Shown here: piece by piece, positions 1-11,263 of the stretch | Layout of the letters: each line of letters opens with the position of its first letter | How positions within the stretch are numbered: the stretch's first letter is position 1 | Assembly: GCA_951217055.1 (NCBI GenBank) | Contig: OX578282.1 | Span: 18,415,877-18,479,876 of the forward strand | Direction: 5' to 3' | From: Gerris lacustris | Taxonomy: Eukaryota > Arthropoda > Insecta > Hemiptera > Gerridae | Length of the DNA stretch: 64,000 nt | The notes under the pieces: generated by a model | Databases searched by the model: none | What the model saw: the letters and a program-made list of their open reading frames with translations, nothing else | Told to the model about the DNA's origin: nothing | Made by a program: the position numbers and the translations under genes

Positions 1-189
1 AATTTTTGATAACATTCTATTATCGTTTTTCTTAATTCAATCATTTCTATAGAAATTTAAATTAAACTATTGGCTTTTTATTGTAATGTAATGAAAATGC
101 ATCATCAAATCAAACATTTGTGCAAGATTGATCATTCTAGGTACTCAGGAAGTGGGATAAATTTAATTTAAAAGATTTGGAGAAAAAGT

Positions 190-470
190 GTAGTGGAAGA
201 GCGCTGGGCTATAGGGCTAAGTAGCCGAACTACATGTCGCGTCCTCGGTTACCTTCGAGTTAGTTTTTTTCCTCTAGCCTAGTTCAACGTCTAGTGCAAC
301 TACGACTACCTCCTGCGACTACCTACTTTCCTGGTACCAGTGGAACTCTTTTCGGCTTTCTTTGCCCTGCGAAGTGCGGTAGGGGAAAGGCCCTACAGCT
401 GGAGACTGGATTGCAGACCTCCTACACCTTTTTAACTCCCAGTTACACTTTACTGAGTTTTTAGGTAACA
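190..470. other. GC-richer unique island
   Basis: This stretch is clearly richer in G and C than the AT-rich DNA around it. No long open frame spans it on either strand and I do not recognise a product. It lies next to a family H repeat, so it may be more of that element, but the second family H copy at 40560 does not share it. It could be an old transposon piece or an untranslated exon. Positions 1-189 show only AT-rich background. Confidence 0.3.
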
Positions 471-544
471 AGTTTTTAGGTAAATGTCAAAAAAACAAAA
501 ACAGAAAACAAGTGAAGTCAATAATGAATTATAAAATCTAAAAA

Positions 545-795
545 TTGAGGTTCGATTCCCACAAATACGACCAACTAAGTATGATTAATACGAAATTAGG
601 CCAGTGGCAACGGGCTTAATTTTATATTTAGAAAAAAAAAAAAAATTAGGTAAATTAATTTAGATAAGTTATTACAATCTATTTGAAGACCAACAAATCA
701 AAACAAACATTTTTTTTTTTTTTTTTATTGGAATAAATGTGGTTGCCTTAGCTTAGCAATAACAAATTATTTCGAGATGAGTCGTACGTCGCGAT
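545..795 (-). repeat. Family H dispersed repeat, copy 1
   Basis: The reverse complement closely matches 40560-40775: shared landmarks are the block ctaagctaa.gcaaccacat, the block ttgttttgatttgttggtct and aaattaagcccgttgc. The plus strand at 550-560 reads ggttcgattcc, a perfect match to the tRNA and SINE box B promoter consensus, but I see no convincing box A upstream. A T run sits in the middle of this copy and is absent from the other. Likely a decayed SINE or other retroposed sequence. The match between copies is seen directly; the class is inference. Confidence 0.7.
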
Positions 796-1750
796 AAAAT
801 ATAACAAAATAAGAAATACAAAAATGTGCATTTAATGTAAAAGAATAAGAAATATAAGCTAGTTTTAAAGCAAATTAAATAAAGAAAATGATCTATCAGT
901 CTGTTTACGTATATTTTTTGTCTACATATTCAAAGGTGTAGTGTGTTATGATAAAAGATGCAATTAATATCATATTAATAAGCTTCCATAAGCATAAATG
1001 TGATAGCAATTATGCTTATTATATGTGAGTATATTGTTTGCTTTAGTAAGCGATTTGTACCGGAAAATATTGTATTACAATTAGAATATTCTAGTCACGA
1101 AGGACTTATTTAAAAGCATAATTTAAACTTTTATAGTCATAATTTTTTAAAGACAAAATGTAACTAACAATTTTATATAGACAACATGAAAAAATGATTT
1201 TTTTTTATTTTATAATACAATAATAACTATTTAGTTATGCATTTCATAACAGTCGATACTAATACGTCAATTATAGGGTTATAACATTATATAAGAACAA
1301 ATAAAGAAACAAAAAATTTATCATTTTGTACTCAATTTACTATGGAATACTACACCGACATGAAAACACAATATTAAACAAATTCTATAGTAGTTTAGAG
1401 AATTTTACTTACTAGATATTATATAATTTATATAATAAATAAAAGATTAAGCAGTAAACAAATAAAGTCACCGACTTAGGAAGGAGAAAGCAGTAAAAAT
1501 AGCCCTAGGGTCGAAACTAACAATCTTGACTGCTCTCCATATAATTTCTTCAGAAACTCAAATTAATTTCTTAGAGATATTTGTTGGTAACAAGAGAGTA
1601 TTTATATGAACTGCAAGACATAAATATAAGCTTTATTTATATAGCATATTGTTGCTAAACCCTCGTTTATTATAAGTATAGTTGTTTTAATCCCCCACCG
1701 ACACAACTCTAAGTAATCACAAAATAAAATGGTTGTGCGTGAACACACAT
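796..1750. other. AT-rich background, no feature seen
   Basis: AT-rich sequence with frequent stops in all frames. I see no repeat shared with other parts of the window. Confidence 0.6.
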
Positions 1751-1754
1751 AAAA

Positions 1755-2434
1755 AGGTTTTCGTTGGTATTGTGAACATGAAATTAGTTAGAATAAGGGA
1801 GGGGGGGGGGAGGATACGCAAAATGTTGATGTGATTTGACAAAATGGCGAGGAAAATTAAACAATTTACACAAGTATTATATATTTTTGTAATCTACTTT
1901 TTAATACCTTTCATTTGATACCCTACTCCTACTCAAAATTTTTAAAAAAAATATTTTTTTCGCGTGACATAAATAATCTGCCGTATTGGATTCCCAGTTA
2001 ATCGGATCAAATTGCTATTCTTATTTTTTCTGTGACCCAGCAGACGACTCATTTTGCATATTTCTTTAGTAACAGCAGAAATATGCATAAAAAAATAGTA
2101 TGAAACATTAAACTCTATTCACAAATGTTATATATTTTTGTAATCCACTCTTCAATGCCTTTTATTTGATACCACACTCAAAATTAAAAAAAAAAAAAAA
2201 TCGCGTGACATGAATAATCCGCCATATTGAATTTGAACAGCTGCTAATTTTGAGTTCACTATATTTTTCCTGTGTACGCGTCAAAACGATCATTAATAGT
2301 TATTATCACAGTTTAATATTTATTATCTCTTTTGATTCAAAAGTTATTGGAATCGTACAGAGTGACAGACACACAGATAGATACAGGAACAAAACTATAA
2401 GGGTTTCTTTTTGTGGTTTTACCAACGAAACCCT
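1755..2434. mobile_element. Family D short-TIR element, divergent copy
   Basis: The left end reads aggttttcgttggt and the right end is its near inverse, accaacgaaaccct followed by aaaaa. The total length of 680 bp equals that of the copy at 22805-23484. Shared internal marks are 'tatatatttttgtaatc', 'cctttcatttgatacc' and a gacagacacaca block near the right end. Inside, about 125 bp is duplicated: 1860-1990 and 2120-2240 both run from tatatatttttgtaatc to cgcgtgacat.aataatc. It has no coding capacity, so it is a non-autonomous element. The end motif resembles ...ggaaccctaaaaa repeats common in insects. Short open frames here are incidental. Confidence 0.7.
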
Positions 2435-2465
2435 AAAAAAGGATCAGTCTCCACAAAAACCTTAT

Positions 2466-2550
2466 TTAAAAATGTCCCACTTCTGAGAGAATCGAACTTA
2501 ATCGTTATAGTTTGTATGTTAGTTTCAGCCAAGTGCATTATCCATAAGAC
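2466..2550 (-). repeat. tRNA-like (SINE head or tRNA pseudogene)
   Basis: Read on the minus strand, this begins gggtgtcttatggataatgc and ends near gttcgattctctcag, so a box A-like region is followed at tRNA spacing by a box B match (gttcgattc). I cannot draw a full cloverleaf with a paired acceptor stem, so it is not a functional tRNA call. It lies about 30 bp beyond the end of the family D element. Confidence 0.4.
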
Positions 2551-2559
2551 ACCCTTAAA

Positions 2560-4040
2560 TTTTTTTAGATCAAATGTTTTATTTGTATCAAAACTTCTGA
2601 CAAGAAGTCCTTAGCATTATCAAAGAATTAGAGTAAACAAGAAAAATCATTCAATTATAACAATTAAAATATAGAATAAATAGATTGCCAATTTTATTTT
2701 ATAATTATTATAACTGGATATTCACTCACTTTACAACTCACTGATGTTGAGAATTCATTAGCAAACATTTTAATGTAATTTAAAAAAATTATTTCCACAA
2801 ATATAACTTTTATTTTCAATAAAACCTCCAGAGTTTAAAATACACAGATTAAAATCTTTTTAATTAAAAAAATAATTTTAAAAGAAGTGTTTCATTTAAG
2901 CTCGATGTAAATTAATTACACTCTTTGTCCTGTCTATTCCACAAGGAGATTCTTAAATCGGAAGCCATAAATTAGAAGGTGAGAAGGTAAAGGAAAATAT
3001 TTATTTTCGACTCAAGAGGTTCCACATAATACTTTTCATATATGTTGAGCAACCTTTCGTCCAAAGCATCAAGTTCCTTTCACGCCATCGTTCAACCTTT
3101 TTCCGCATTCTCAGTAGTATTTCTTTGTAAAAAAAAAATATTAAAATTCTAATCTTTTTAGTCTTCTAAACACGTGTATCATTATTAATTCACTTCTTGT
3201 TTGACTATATTCAGATTTTTTTCAAGCTATGAAAATAAGCCATAAAAGATTGCATTCTTTTTTATATATAACGGTTAGTTATAGTTATAATACTATTTAT
3301 ATTAATATTTTTTCCATAAGCCTATTTTCATCTATATCCATATATTTTTTTTTCTTTTTCTAGCGTGTTTTATGTCTCTTTTATTAATGCATACTTATTA
3401 GGAAGGCTTTTTTGATCGGATTCTCACCGTTTCTTAAGGGAAATAGATTCTTTTTTTAATATACAAATATAATATCCTGTCATCCTGTATTTTATAGATA
3501 TTTGTCATTATATAATTTAAAGTTTTTTTTTTCTCTTTCAATTTTTTGTATACTTCGAAAAACATAGGATAAACAATAAATTACTGTGGATTTCCAGAAA
3601 TAAAAAAGATGGGATACAGTAAAAACTGCTTTTTATCATAAGTCACATGTAAGCTTTTAAGAAATCAGAATATCAAAAGCATAGAAGTTATTATGTGTGA
3701 TAGATAATCATATACAAAAGATGGAAGATGGTTGCCAAGGTTAATTTTTTTCAAAGTTCTTTAGACATAATAAGCGATGAAGGGAAATTTATCTAATAAC
3801 CTAAAAAGAGGAACAGAGTTGAAGAATGTTGTGGCCCATGCGAAGTAAACATATAATAAACTGTGAATCAAGGACCAAAAACATACTTCGTTCACATACT
3901 ATCTTATTTTACTTCAGTACAAATAGTTTTGAAAACAATTAAATCCATTGCATTAAATCGATCACATTTAGATAATACAATTTTAATTTATAACCTGCTT
4001 TAAGTTGCATTTTTACCTATTCTGACCCTATGAGAGAATT
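2560..4040. other. AT-rich background, no feature seen
   Basis: Stop-rich AT-rich DNA with no obvious inverted or tandem repeats and no match that I can see to other parts of the window. Confidence 0.55.
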
Positions 4041-4044
4041 TATG

Positions 4045-4660
4045 AAATCGGTCCAAGACAACTCAGACAAACTTTCTCATACACGAGTTCATAATTATAC
4101 TTAGCCTAGAGTTTAACATTTATTAGTTTTCGAGTTTTCGTAAGTGTGTGAATTCCGTGGGTACATTTAATTATAATTGAACATTTTATCAAAATGAATC
4201 ATAAAAATAACTTTACCTCGGCCGGGAATCGAACCTGGCCTCTCTCCGTCTGGGTTTTCAGCTATTTTAACAGGAACTAGATATTTACCGGGAAAATGGC
4301 TTATATCGTTAGATTCGTATTTTAATGGACTACATTTTAGAATTACTTAATCAAAATCGTCTGAACATCTTTCGAGAAATAATTTTTTTCACGGTATTTC
4401 AGAGTTTTTAGGGGATAGCGCCACCAAATTTGGAGCTAAAATTCATGCGCCTCGATTTGGTCTCGGGGTATGATTTTTTTAAAATATGTATGCCAAATCT
4501 CGTCAAAATCGGCCCAGTAGTTTAGGCTCCACGCGCCTGCATAGACGACAGACAGACATTTTAAAAAACCCGCATTTTTTAACTCAGAACCTCAAAATCG
4601 AATTTTCCCAATACAATAATTTTCCATAATCACAATACTTTTTCTTTATATGAGAAAGTT
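4045..4660 (+). repeat. Family A dispersed repeat, copy 1 (longest)
   Basis: It starts aaatcggtccaagacaactc and ends tttatatgagaaagtt. The same ends and many internal blocks occur at 27585-27980, such as ttattagttttcgagttt, gtcaaaatcggcccagtag, taggctc and a gacagacagacatt run. Partial or inverted copies are at 8282, 49440 and 57796. This copy keeps an internal block near 4270-4390 that the 27.6-kb copy lacks but the 49.8-kb copy partly keeps, so the 27.6-kb copy is deleted. No coding frame is conserved. The class is unknown; the 3' end of a retroposon is possible. Confidence 0.75.
4205..4265 (-). repeat. tRNA 3'-half-like sequence inside family A
   Basis: The minus strand reads gagaggccaggttcgattcc then cggccgaggt. 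This is a good T-arm: stem ccagg / cccgg with one mismatch and loop ttcgatt. It is followed by a 7-nt acceptor-like end. No matching 5' half pairs with it, so it is not a complete tRNA. The other family A copies lack it, which fits a small SINE or tRNA-fragment insertion. It is not placed like a retroelement primer-binding site because no LTR is seen beside it. Confidence 0.5.
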
Positions 4661-4676
4661 AAAAATCAAAGTACTC

Positions 4677-5005
4677 CAGTAGAGTCCACTAATCCAGATA
4701 TGATGTGACCGGGCACTGTCCGGATCACTGAAAGTCCGGATTAAACGGAATCAGATTTTAAAATGTCTGTAGAACTAGCTTTAACTGGGTAAAACTATAA
4801 AATCTATGTTTTTATCATAACAACGATTAATATCAACGTAGAGGTCCACTTTATAAACGTACAACTTATATATTATATTATAAAAAACCATGTTATTGAT
4901 AAAAATTCAAATTCTATTGATTGTAAATTATTAGAAACTTGAGATTCGTCTGGATTAACCGGATGTCCAGACAAGCGGGATTTGGATTAGCGAAACTGCT
5001 CTACT
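4677..5005. mobile_element. pogo/Tigger-like MITE
   Basis: The left end cagtagagtccactaatcca is matched in inverse by the right end, which reads tttggattagcgaaactgct followed by ctact. Both ends also hold second sub-terminal inverted motifs containing gtccgga and ggattaa. TIRs starting CAGT(A/G) with 'taatcc' words are typical of pogo/Tigger DNA transposons. At about 330 bp it has no room for a transposase, so it is a non-autonomous copy. I could not see a clear TA target duplication. The assignment to pogo is from TIR style only. Confidence 0.6.
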
Positions 5006-6160
5006 TAAATTTAATATTTTTGGTACAACCGATGAGCTATTCAAGTCTACTGTATCACATATTTTTTATTTTTTTTTTTTAAAGATACCTAGTCTTGGTT
5101 AGTTGATACTTGCTTCTTTTCCTTCCGAAGTCAAAGTTTGTAGAGGATAAAAAAAAATGCTTATCTTTTGTAAATTGAAATCCAAGACTCGGTGTACATA
5201 TATTACATGTGAATGAGCCGCATCGTTTCCATGTCCCACAGGGCGCATGTTGATTTCAAATCCCTCTCGTTTTCCACTCTTCCCATGGCTTCCTCCGGTT
5301 ATCTTCCCATGGCTAAAAACTTGGAAGCCTTGTTATTATTAACTCTTCCATTGTTTTCACAACGGGGTAAACAAACACATTTCTTCCCACCGGTTCTACA
5401 CCTTTCTCCTTGACGATTATACACCCGAGACGAACGGAAAAAACCGCACACGCGTTAGCTAAAAAAAAAAAACTAACTAACTTTATAGTTTTTAATTCCT
5501 CCATTTTTAAAAGAAGAACATCGACTTTAGCTTCTATAAATGATAGTGGCCGGACGTAAACCGAGGTTAATGACTAGGAACCTCTACCATATAATCCTAA
5601 TTGTCCTTTATAGTAAAGATTAATTTAAAAGTGCCCTCTTTCAGAAGATATAACAGATTTACAAGTTCTCTCATTAAAATGTAGATTCCAGGATAGTTGC
5701 TTCGAGGCTTTTGTCCTTACAAAGAAAAAACAAGAAGCAATGGAATTCAGATGTTCATGCCATACCATAAGACTGTTGTTCAGCTAACCCAAAGTAATAA
5801 TAAAGTTAGAACATAGAGTTGTTGAGACACGCCTTTATAATACCTCTTACATACTGTACTACTCCTTAAGCCTTAAAGGATTTAGTACACTGAAAGTACA
5901 TAAATTCTTCAGCGTGGTTTCTATAATATTAGCAATAAATAAATATTTATGATACCGTTACAAAGTAGTTAAAATTTAAAATAAAAAAGTAATTAATTTT
6001 TCTAATTATCAATCGATTTCTTCTCTAAATGATATTAATGAATTTATTCAATTTAAGATTTGATTAACAAATGTATAGAATGAATACGAGTATAATAATC
6101 AATAAACTAGATAACTGTGGATTACTGTAAACCCTTTTAAGAATCTATCACTATAGATTT
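5006..6160. other. Background with a pyrimidine-rich island at 5200-5460
   Basis: Positions 5200-5460 are GC-richer and pyrimidine-rich, with short open frames on both strands (5213-5413 plus, 5313-5504 minus). The minus strand has a poly-T tract ending in AG at about 5459, which could mimic a splice acceptor. Nothing is recognisable and no second exon can be named. The rest is AT-rich with no feature. Confidence 0.4.
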
Positions 6161-6167
6161 CTTAACG

Positions 6168-6692
6168 GTCCAGGAGATAGCGTGCGAAAAAGTGTCTGAC
6201 TAACATCAAGCTAGAATTTTGTATACAAGCTAATCTTTTAGTGCGTTTTAAGAATATGTGGTCGGCTAAGTTCGTCTGCGGGACATAACTTGGCAATAGG
6301 CATTTGGAAAAAATAATCCGGTGGAGAGCGGTCATGTCCCACCAATTTTGGTGGGCAATGTGATTTTCATGATCCCAAGTACAGAATTAGTTAGTAAACA
6401 AAAAATCAAGTTTATGTTAGTTTGTCACTTGATATGTTAGATGTTCAAATATTACTCTAAATCAAAGTTTGGTCTACTAACTAATTCTGTGCTCGGGATC
6501 ATGAAAATCACATTGTCCAACAAAATTAGTGGGACATGGCCGCTCTCCACCGGTTTTTTTTTCAAATGCTTATTGCCAATCTATGTCCCGCAGACGAACT
6601 TAGCCGACCACATATTCTTAAAAGGCACCAAAAAGGTAACTTAGAAAGAAAATGTTAGTCAGACACTATTTTTGCACGATATCTCCTGGACT
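6168..6692. mobile_element. Fold-back element with arms of about 225 bp
   Basis: Left arm 6168-6399 and right arm 6472-6692 are inverted copies. Landmarks: 6168 gtccaggagat versus 6681 atctcctggac; gtggtcggctaagttcgtct versus its inverse near 6590-6610; ctctccaccgg both ways; actaactaattctgt at the inner ends. The loop is about 70 bp. A short open frame at 6441-6644 lies in the right arm and is a by-product of the repeat. No tandem subrepeats are obvious. It may be a FoldBack-type element or two MITEs head to head. Confidence 0.85.
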
Positions 6693-6699
6693 ATAAAAT

Positions 6700-7855
6700 G
6701 AAAAATAAATATATCTAAAGGAAAATAAATAGATATTATCATTATCTATAAGTAAATTCGATAATTCTGGTTTGAAATTTAAATTACAAAAAAAACTTAT
6801 AAATTAAAATGTTAATCAACGAATATATAGTATCTTTTTAAAAAGTACACACAAAAAATTATAAGTTCATTAAATAAAATTATAAATAATATGAATTATG
6901 TAATTTCATAACTTAACCTTGACTTTCAATTAAGCTACCAAAATAAATATTAACTGTAAAACATTATTTAAATTAAATAATGTTTAAAAAAAGTGAAATA
7001 TCGGTTAAAGAGAGAGAGATATATTAAATATTTTATCATTGCAACATTATCCCATCATTTGTATTCATGGTTTGATTTGCTAAAAGATGAGCTCGGGTAA
7101 CCAAAAAAAGAAAGATAGCCATCGAAGGATCAAATCGAAAAATTTTAACACGTACGTATTATAAAAGGCTAGAAGGTTTTTTTCATACGAATAGCTCTGA
7201 CGTCAATTCAAATATTTTAACATGCGAAACCAGGATTCATTAACAATGAACCGTGAAATACGAGACAACTTACAGAATGAGTCGAGGATAAATAACGTTT
7301 AAAAAGACCAACTAATATAAATTTAGAAAAATATTTCTAAAAAAATAATATGATACTCCTAAATTAAAAATATGCAAAAAAAGGAGTTACAATGATTGAG
7401 TTAAGATCTATTTAAGGAATTTTATAAAATAGTAAACTCTATACTCCTTTCAGGCTAATAGATAAGATTTTTTCAAGATATTTCGTAAAAAAATAAAAAT
7501 TAACAAATGAATAAATATATGCACTTATATTAATAAAACAAAACAGAAACAATACTTTTCCTACTACTAGTAGTGAGGAAAAGTAAAAAGTGATAAATTA
7601 ATAGAAATAAAAAATTGAATGATGGAGTTAAAAAATTAGGTAATGCTTTGAATGTTTATTATAATCTCTGGCAGTGTTTAGTCAAATTTAGATGAGTAGA
7701 TTTTTACATAAGATGACTAAGTGAACTGAAGGAGAGATCCAAGGTACAGGTATACATGCTTCTAATATTTAGCATCCTAGTTATGGTTCAAATTGCAATA
7801 AATATGGACATTTATAATTATATCTTTGGTGGTCTTGGTAGAAACCTTCTATATA
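6700..7855. other. AT-rich background with one hairpin
   Basis: Mostly featureless. At 7553-7585 a short hairpin pairs acttttcc(t)actact with agtagt(g)aggaaaagt. A short GA run lies near 7008-7018. Confidence 0.5.
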
Positions 7856-7859
7856 GTTA

Positions 7860-7970
7860 GGTTAATTTGCTACTAAATAGACTGAAAGAGCGCAGACGGT
7901 TCAAATTAATCTGGGCCTATCTGCGAGTTACTTTCGATAAACTATAAAAGTTTCATACAAATCAGATAAG
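7860..7970 (-). repeat. Family B repeat, copy 1, proximal piece
   Basis: The minus-strand sequence matches family B at 53160-53280: gcgcagacggttcaaattaa is the inverse of ttaatttgagccttctgcgc there. It stops at 7970 at the duplicated target cagataag and resumes at 8839, so the hAT-type element between them was inserted into an existing family B copy. Confidence 0.75.
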
Positions 7971-8838
7971 CAGGCCCGCGGTAAGCATATGATGCGCTCT
8001 GGGCCCGAGAGGCACCCGCGCCCCAGACCTCCAATTGTCAGCAATCACCAACCGTTAGTGCATTAATTTAATTACCAGTCTATTCTATCAATACGATGAT
8101 TGCACGAGTAAATATTTAATATCCCGAATTCTAGGACGAATTAATGAAATAATACATATTCGATTTAAAGAGCATTAGTGTGAGGTTTAAGCACCCCCCC
8201 CAATCAGAAAATTTCGATGAAATGTTTATTAATAATTAAATGTATCAACGAAACATAATAAATGGAAAAAACCGCGCTAAGTAATTATGAACTCATATAT
8301 GAGAAAGTTTATCAGAGTTGTCGTGGACCGATTTTTTTTTTTTTTAAATTGTTAATAACTTTGGTTCTACTCAATATTTTTCGATGAAACCAAGCCTACA
8401 ACATGCGCAACATGCTTGCACTCACCTCTGAAAATATTAATCGAACAGCCAGTTCGTTTCGCCAGTTTTGCGCTAATAAAGTCGGAGAGGTGGCACAGAC
8501 GTACACAAACAAAGTTAAGGCCGGATTCGGTTTTCGAAATGTATAAAATGAAATAGTATTCAACAATTTTTGAATTCTGACCAATATTCAGACAAAACTT
8601 TAATTTTATAAATACATATAGGGATATATTATTTCCTTAGACTTATTTGTTTAGTTTAAAAACGTTGCTCAGGCTTTTTATTAATATTAAGGTTGTGACG
8701 ACCGACGCGCCGAACGCCTAAACTCTATTTAACATTGGCGTTGAGCCTAAAAATTTTGTTGGGTCTAACATCGTGCGCCCCAAAACCTCTGCGCCCCTGG
8801 GCCATGGCCCACCGGGCCCATTTATTAAATAGGCCCTG
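7971..8838. mobile_element. hAT-type non-autonomous element with 8-bp target duplication
   Basis: The target site cagataag is present at 7963-7970 and again at 8839-8846, exactly 8 bp. The element begins caggcccgcggtaagc and ends ggcccatttattaaataggc then cctg. The ends are CAGGCCC and CAGGGCC, and both subterminal regions are rich in gggccc, gcgcccc and cctcc. Ends starting CAGG with 8-bp duplications are typical of hAT transposons. The 868-bp interior has no transposase frame and contains fragments of families C and A. A short minus frame at 8396-8584 has no recognisable domain. Confidence 0.85.
8160..8335. repeat. Family C and family A fragments inside the hAT element
   Basis: 8162-8215 carries agcattagtgtgaggtttaa followed by gcacccc, shared with family C at 42172 and 43316. 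8282-8332 is the inverse of the family A start (cggtccacgacaactctgat-like, then aaactttctcatat). The two fragments adjoin, so the interior of this hAT element is itself a mosaic. Confidence 0.65.
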
Positions 8839-9170
8839 CAGATAAGTAGTTTTAAATCTGTAGGTGTAAATAATTGTATGTTTGTGCGCATGTGGAAGAG
8901 AAAAAAATGAGCCCAGAAAGTTGAAACTTATTTTTCATTAAATTTGGACGTGTAGTTTTTAAAATATGTTGGTTCCCAAAAATTGAGCGACAGACAAACA
9001 GGCAGATACGGAACCAAAAATGTTCCCTGATGTCAAAAACGGATTTCTGTCTTGGAATTTTTTAAATCGGAGACATAAAATATTTTCTTTCTTCAGAACC
9101 ATCACATAGCTTCCGTTACCTTCGGTAAACTCGGAAGCAAAAATGCGAAACCGAGAAAATTTATCATTTC
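8839..9170 (-). repeat. Family B repeat, copy 1, distal piece
   Basis: This continues the family B copy after the hAT insertion. On the minus strand it reads through gtctccgatttaaaaaattc, caagacagaaatccgtttt, gacatcagggaacattttt, a tctgcctgtttgtctgtc block and ttcaactttctgggc, matching 52855-53110. Together with 7860-7970 it makes about 440 bp of family B. Confidence 0.75.
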
Positions 9171-9239
9171 TGTTGGGATCAACACTGATATATTGCAGTA
9201 GATCATATATTTTTTTCTAGCCTATTGTATTAGTAGTAA

Positions 9240-9560
9240 AGACATTATGGCTGTAAAATGTAAAGAGTCAAGAGAATACAAGGTTGATTTAAAATAAAAG
9301 ACACCTGTGTTTGAGACACGAGGTTTAAGAAGAGACGAGCCAAAGGGTGGATTGATTAAGAATTCCGAAGAAGACGCTATGGAACAAGGCGATAGAGGTG
9401 CGAGTCTCTGCCCCGAACTGCGTAGGAATGCACAGGGGACGCAGTTTGGCTCGCTGATCAGAACCTCAGAACACGAGGCACCGGCTCACACCGCAGTATG
9501 AATACTTAAATAGACATAAGGGACGCATCATAAGCAACCAAGATCCCAAGTTGGAAGGCT
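9240..9560 (+). other. GC-richer island with a 64-codon frame
   Basis: 9307-9501 is an open frame (starts MFETRGLRRDEPKGG, ends HEAPAHTAV) in sequence that is GC-richer than its surroundings. The protein is charged and has no recognisable domain, signal peptide or membrane segment. There is no clear Kozak signal, splice site or poly(A) signal at its ends. It may be a decayed exon, an RNA exon or chance. Confidence 0.2.
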
Positions 9561-11002
9561 TCAGCAGAACTATACAATATGTCCTCTCAATAAGCGACGT
9601 GGCTTGGACAATATACTCGTATTCACATATTCAAGTCTTCCTTCATGACAATACACAATGTTTAAGCAGTAAACTACTTGATTGGTTTTAAAAAAAATCA
9701 TCGTGAGTTCCATGTTAGCAAGGTCATCACTCATCAAGGTAAGTTAATTAAATTTTAACAAAGCAGCCCAGAGTTACAAACTCATGGGCCGTGTCATCGT
9801 ACGTTACAAATTTACCTCGTGAGATATTAAAAGTATGTAGTTTACCTCTCATGTGTCAAGGAGACACGAGACTAATTAATTATTGCATATGTTTAACTCC
9901 TATTCTCTTATCTACTATACTGCTCCCAAACTAACATCTTAATAAGAAAAGAAATCGAAGGTGATGACTTAAATTAGATCAGTAAGCCCTAAAGAAACTG
10001 GAGGATGATAAAGATAACTCAAAACAATAAATGATAAAGAAAACATCATATAAAGCAAAAGAATTAAATTATTGATTAAAAATGTACTCTAAACAACTCA
10101 AATTCCTAAGGCAAGAGAAACAGGTAAGTTATATTAAGGTGTAATTTATTACAAATGATAAACTAATAGTGATCATTTGCCAATCTCTCAAATCTGCTGA
10201 TTGTTGTCCAGAAGACAATCAAGTTGATTATTTAGATTTAGTCCGAACAATCATTACAAGACAAAAGGTCAAATTCTGTTACTTGATTTGAAAAAAGAGA
10301 TGTATCTCAGATAAAATAAATTTTAAAGGTGAACACCAAGTTCGTACCCTTGAACTGTAGAGTAAGGTTAGTATGAAGCAGTGTTAATGTCCTCAGTACT
10401 CGGGGGTATTAATCATTAGAAATGAACCTCGTTCAAGTTGCGTCCGTGCTTGTTGTAAACGATAGAGAATGCAAGGGAGAAACAAAAAAAATCATCCGGA
10501 CAAAAGGTGTTAAAAAGAGATATCAAGTAAAACATTAATTATTGTACCTTCTTCTTAATTGCGTTGCTATGAAGCGTGAGTCTTGATGACTGCCTTCAAT
10601 ACAAGGTTTAATCCATTTAGTCAATTATATCCAGGAATGAGGGGGGTCACGCGATTCGCACTTTGATTCATTTTATACAAGCGTATCGCGCCATTTTATA
10701 CAAGGACTCAGAGGTGTTTAACCGTGTCAACGGAGGAAATTTTAAGAAAGTAGATGGCCAATTCATTTGAACCAAGTAAAGATGGAAGTGGAAATTTGAA
10801 TGCACAAAAGTGCCATTTTGTCTTCAATTTAATGGTAAAATGACATTTAAAAGCACTTTATCAAATAAATTTGACCTTTGGGCTTATTAAAGTTCTAAGA
10901 GGTCACGTCAAACAATCAAACTAACGTGACACCTGGCTCCTTCTGCCAAATATACCTGACATATACCTTAGTTTTAAGAAATCTTAACATTATGCTGGCA
11001 TA
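9561..11002. other. Background, no gene seen
   Basis: Mixed-composition DNA with frequent stops. Isolated donor-like words (aag|gtaagt at 9736, acag|gtaagt at 10121) have no partner acceptor and frame, so I do not call a gene. Confidence 0.5.
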
Positions 11003-11010
11003 GCCATGTT

Positions 11011-11255
11011 GGTATTTCTTTAGATTGTTACTCCCCTATGTTGTTTTAGAATTATAAATTTTTTTGACTAAATAATTATTAAGACAAAGGGATGTTTATT
11101 CCAATATACTTTGGAACAAAGTAATATCACACTTCTATTTTAAAAGGGGGAAAAAACAGTCTAAAGAAGAAAATTGAACATTCCGTAAATTTTCTTTAGA
11201 TTGTTACTCCCATCAGCTTATTTTTATAAGGGGGGTAACAGTCTAAAGAAGCGCC
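11011..11255 (+). mobile_element. M1 double-hairpin MITE, copy 1
   Basis: The element starts ggtatttctttagattgtta and ends gtctaaagaagcgcc. It contains four copies of the end motif in alternating orientation: plus at 11015, minus near 11151-11168, plus at 11193 and minus near 11231-11250. It therefore folds as one large hairpin followed by one small hairpin. Flanks gccatgtt (11003-11010) and accatgtt (11256-11263) match at 7 of 8 bases, a probable 8-bp target duplication. The same structure is at 16884 and 50366. Confidence 0.85.
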
Positions 11256-11263
11256 ACCATGTT

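Noticed and set aside
4205..4265. Retroelement primer-binding site
   Set aside because: No LTR-like direct repeats flank it and the orientation and lead bases do not fit.
5313..5504. Minus-strand frame after a poly-T/AG acceptor-like site
   Set aside because: Only about 48 codons remain after the site, with no donor, partner exon or recognisable residues. The T run in an AT-rich region gives such sites by chance.
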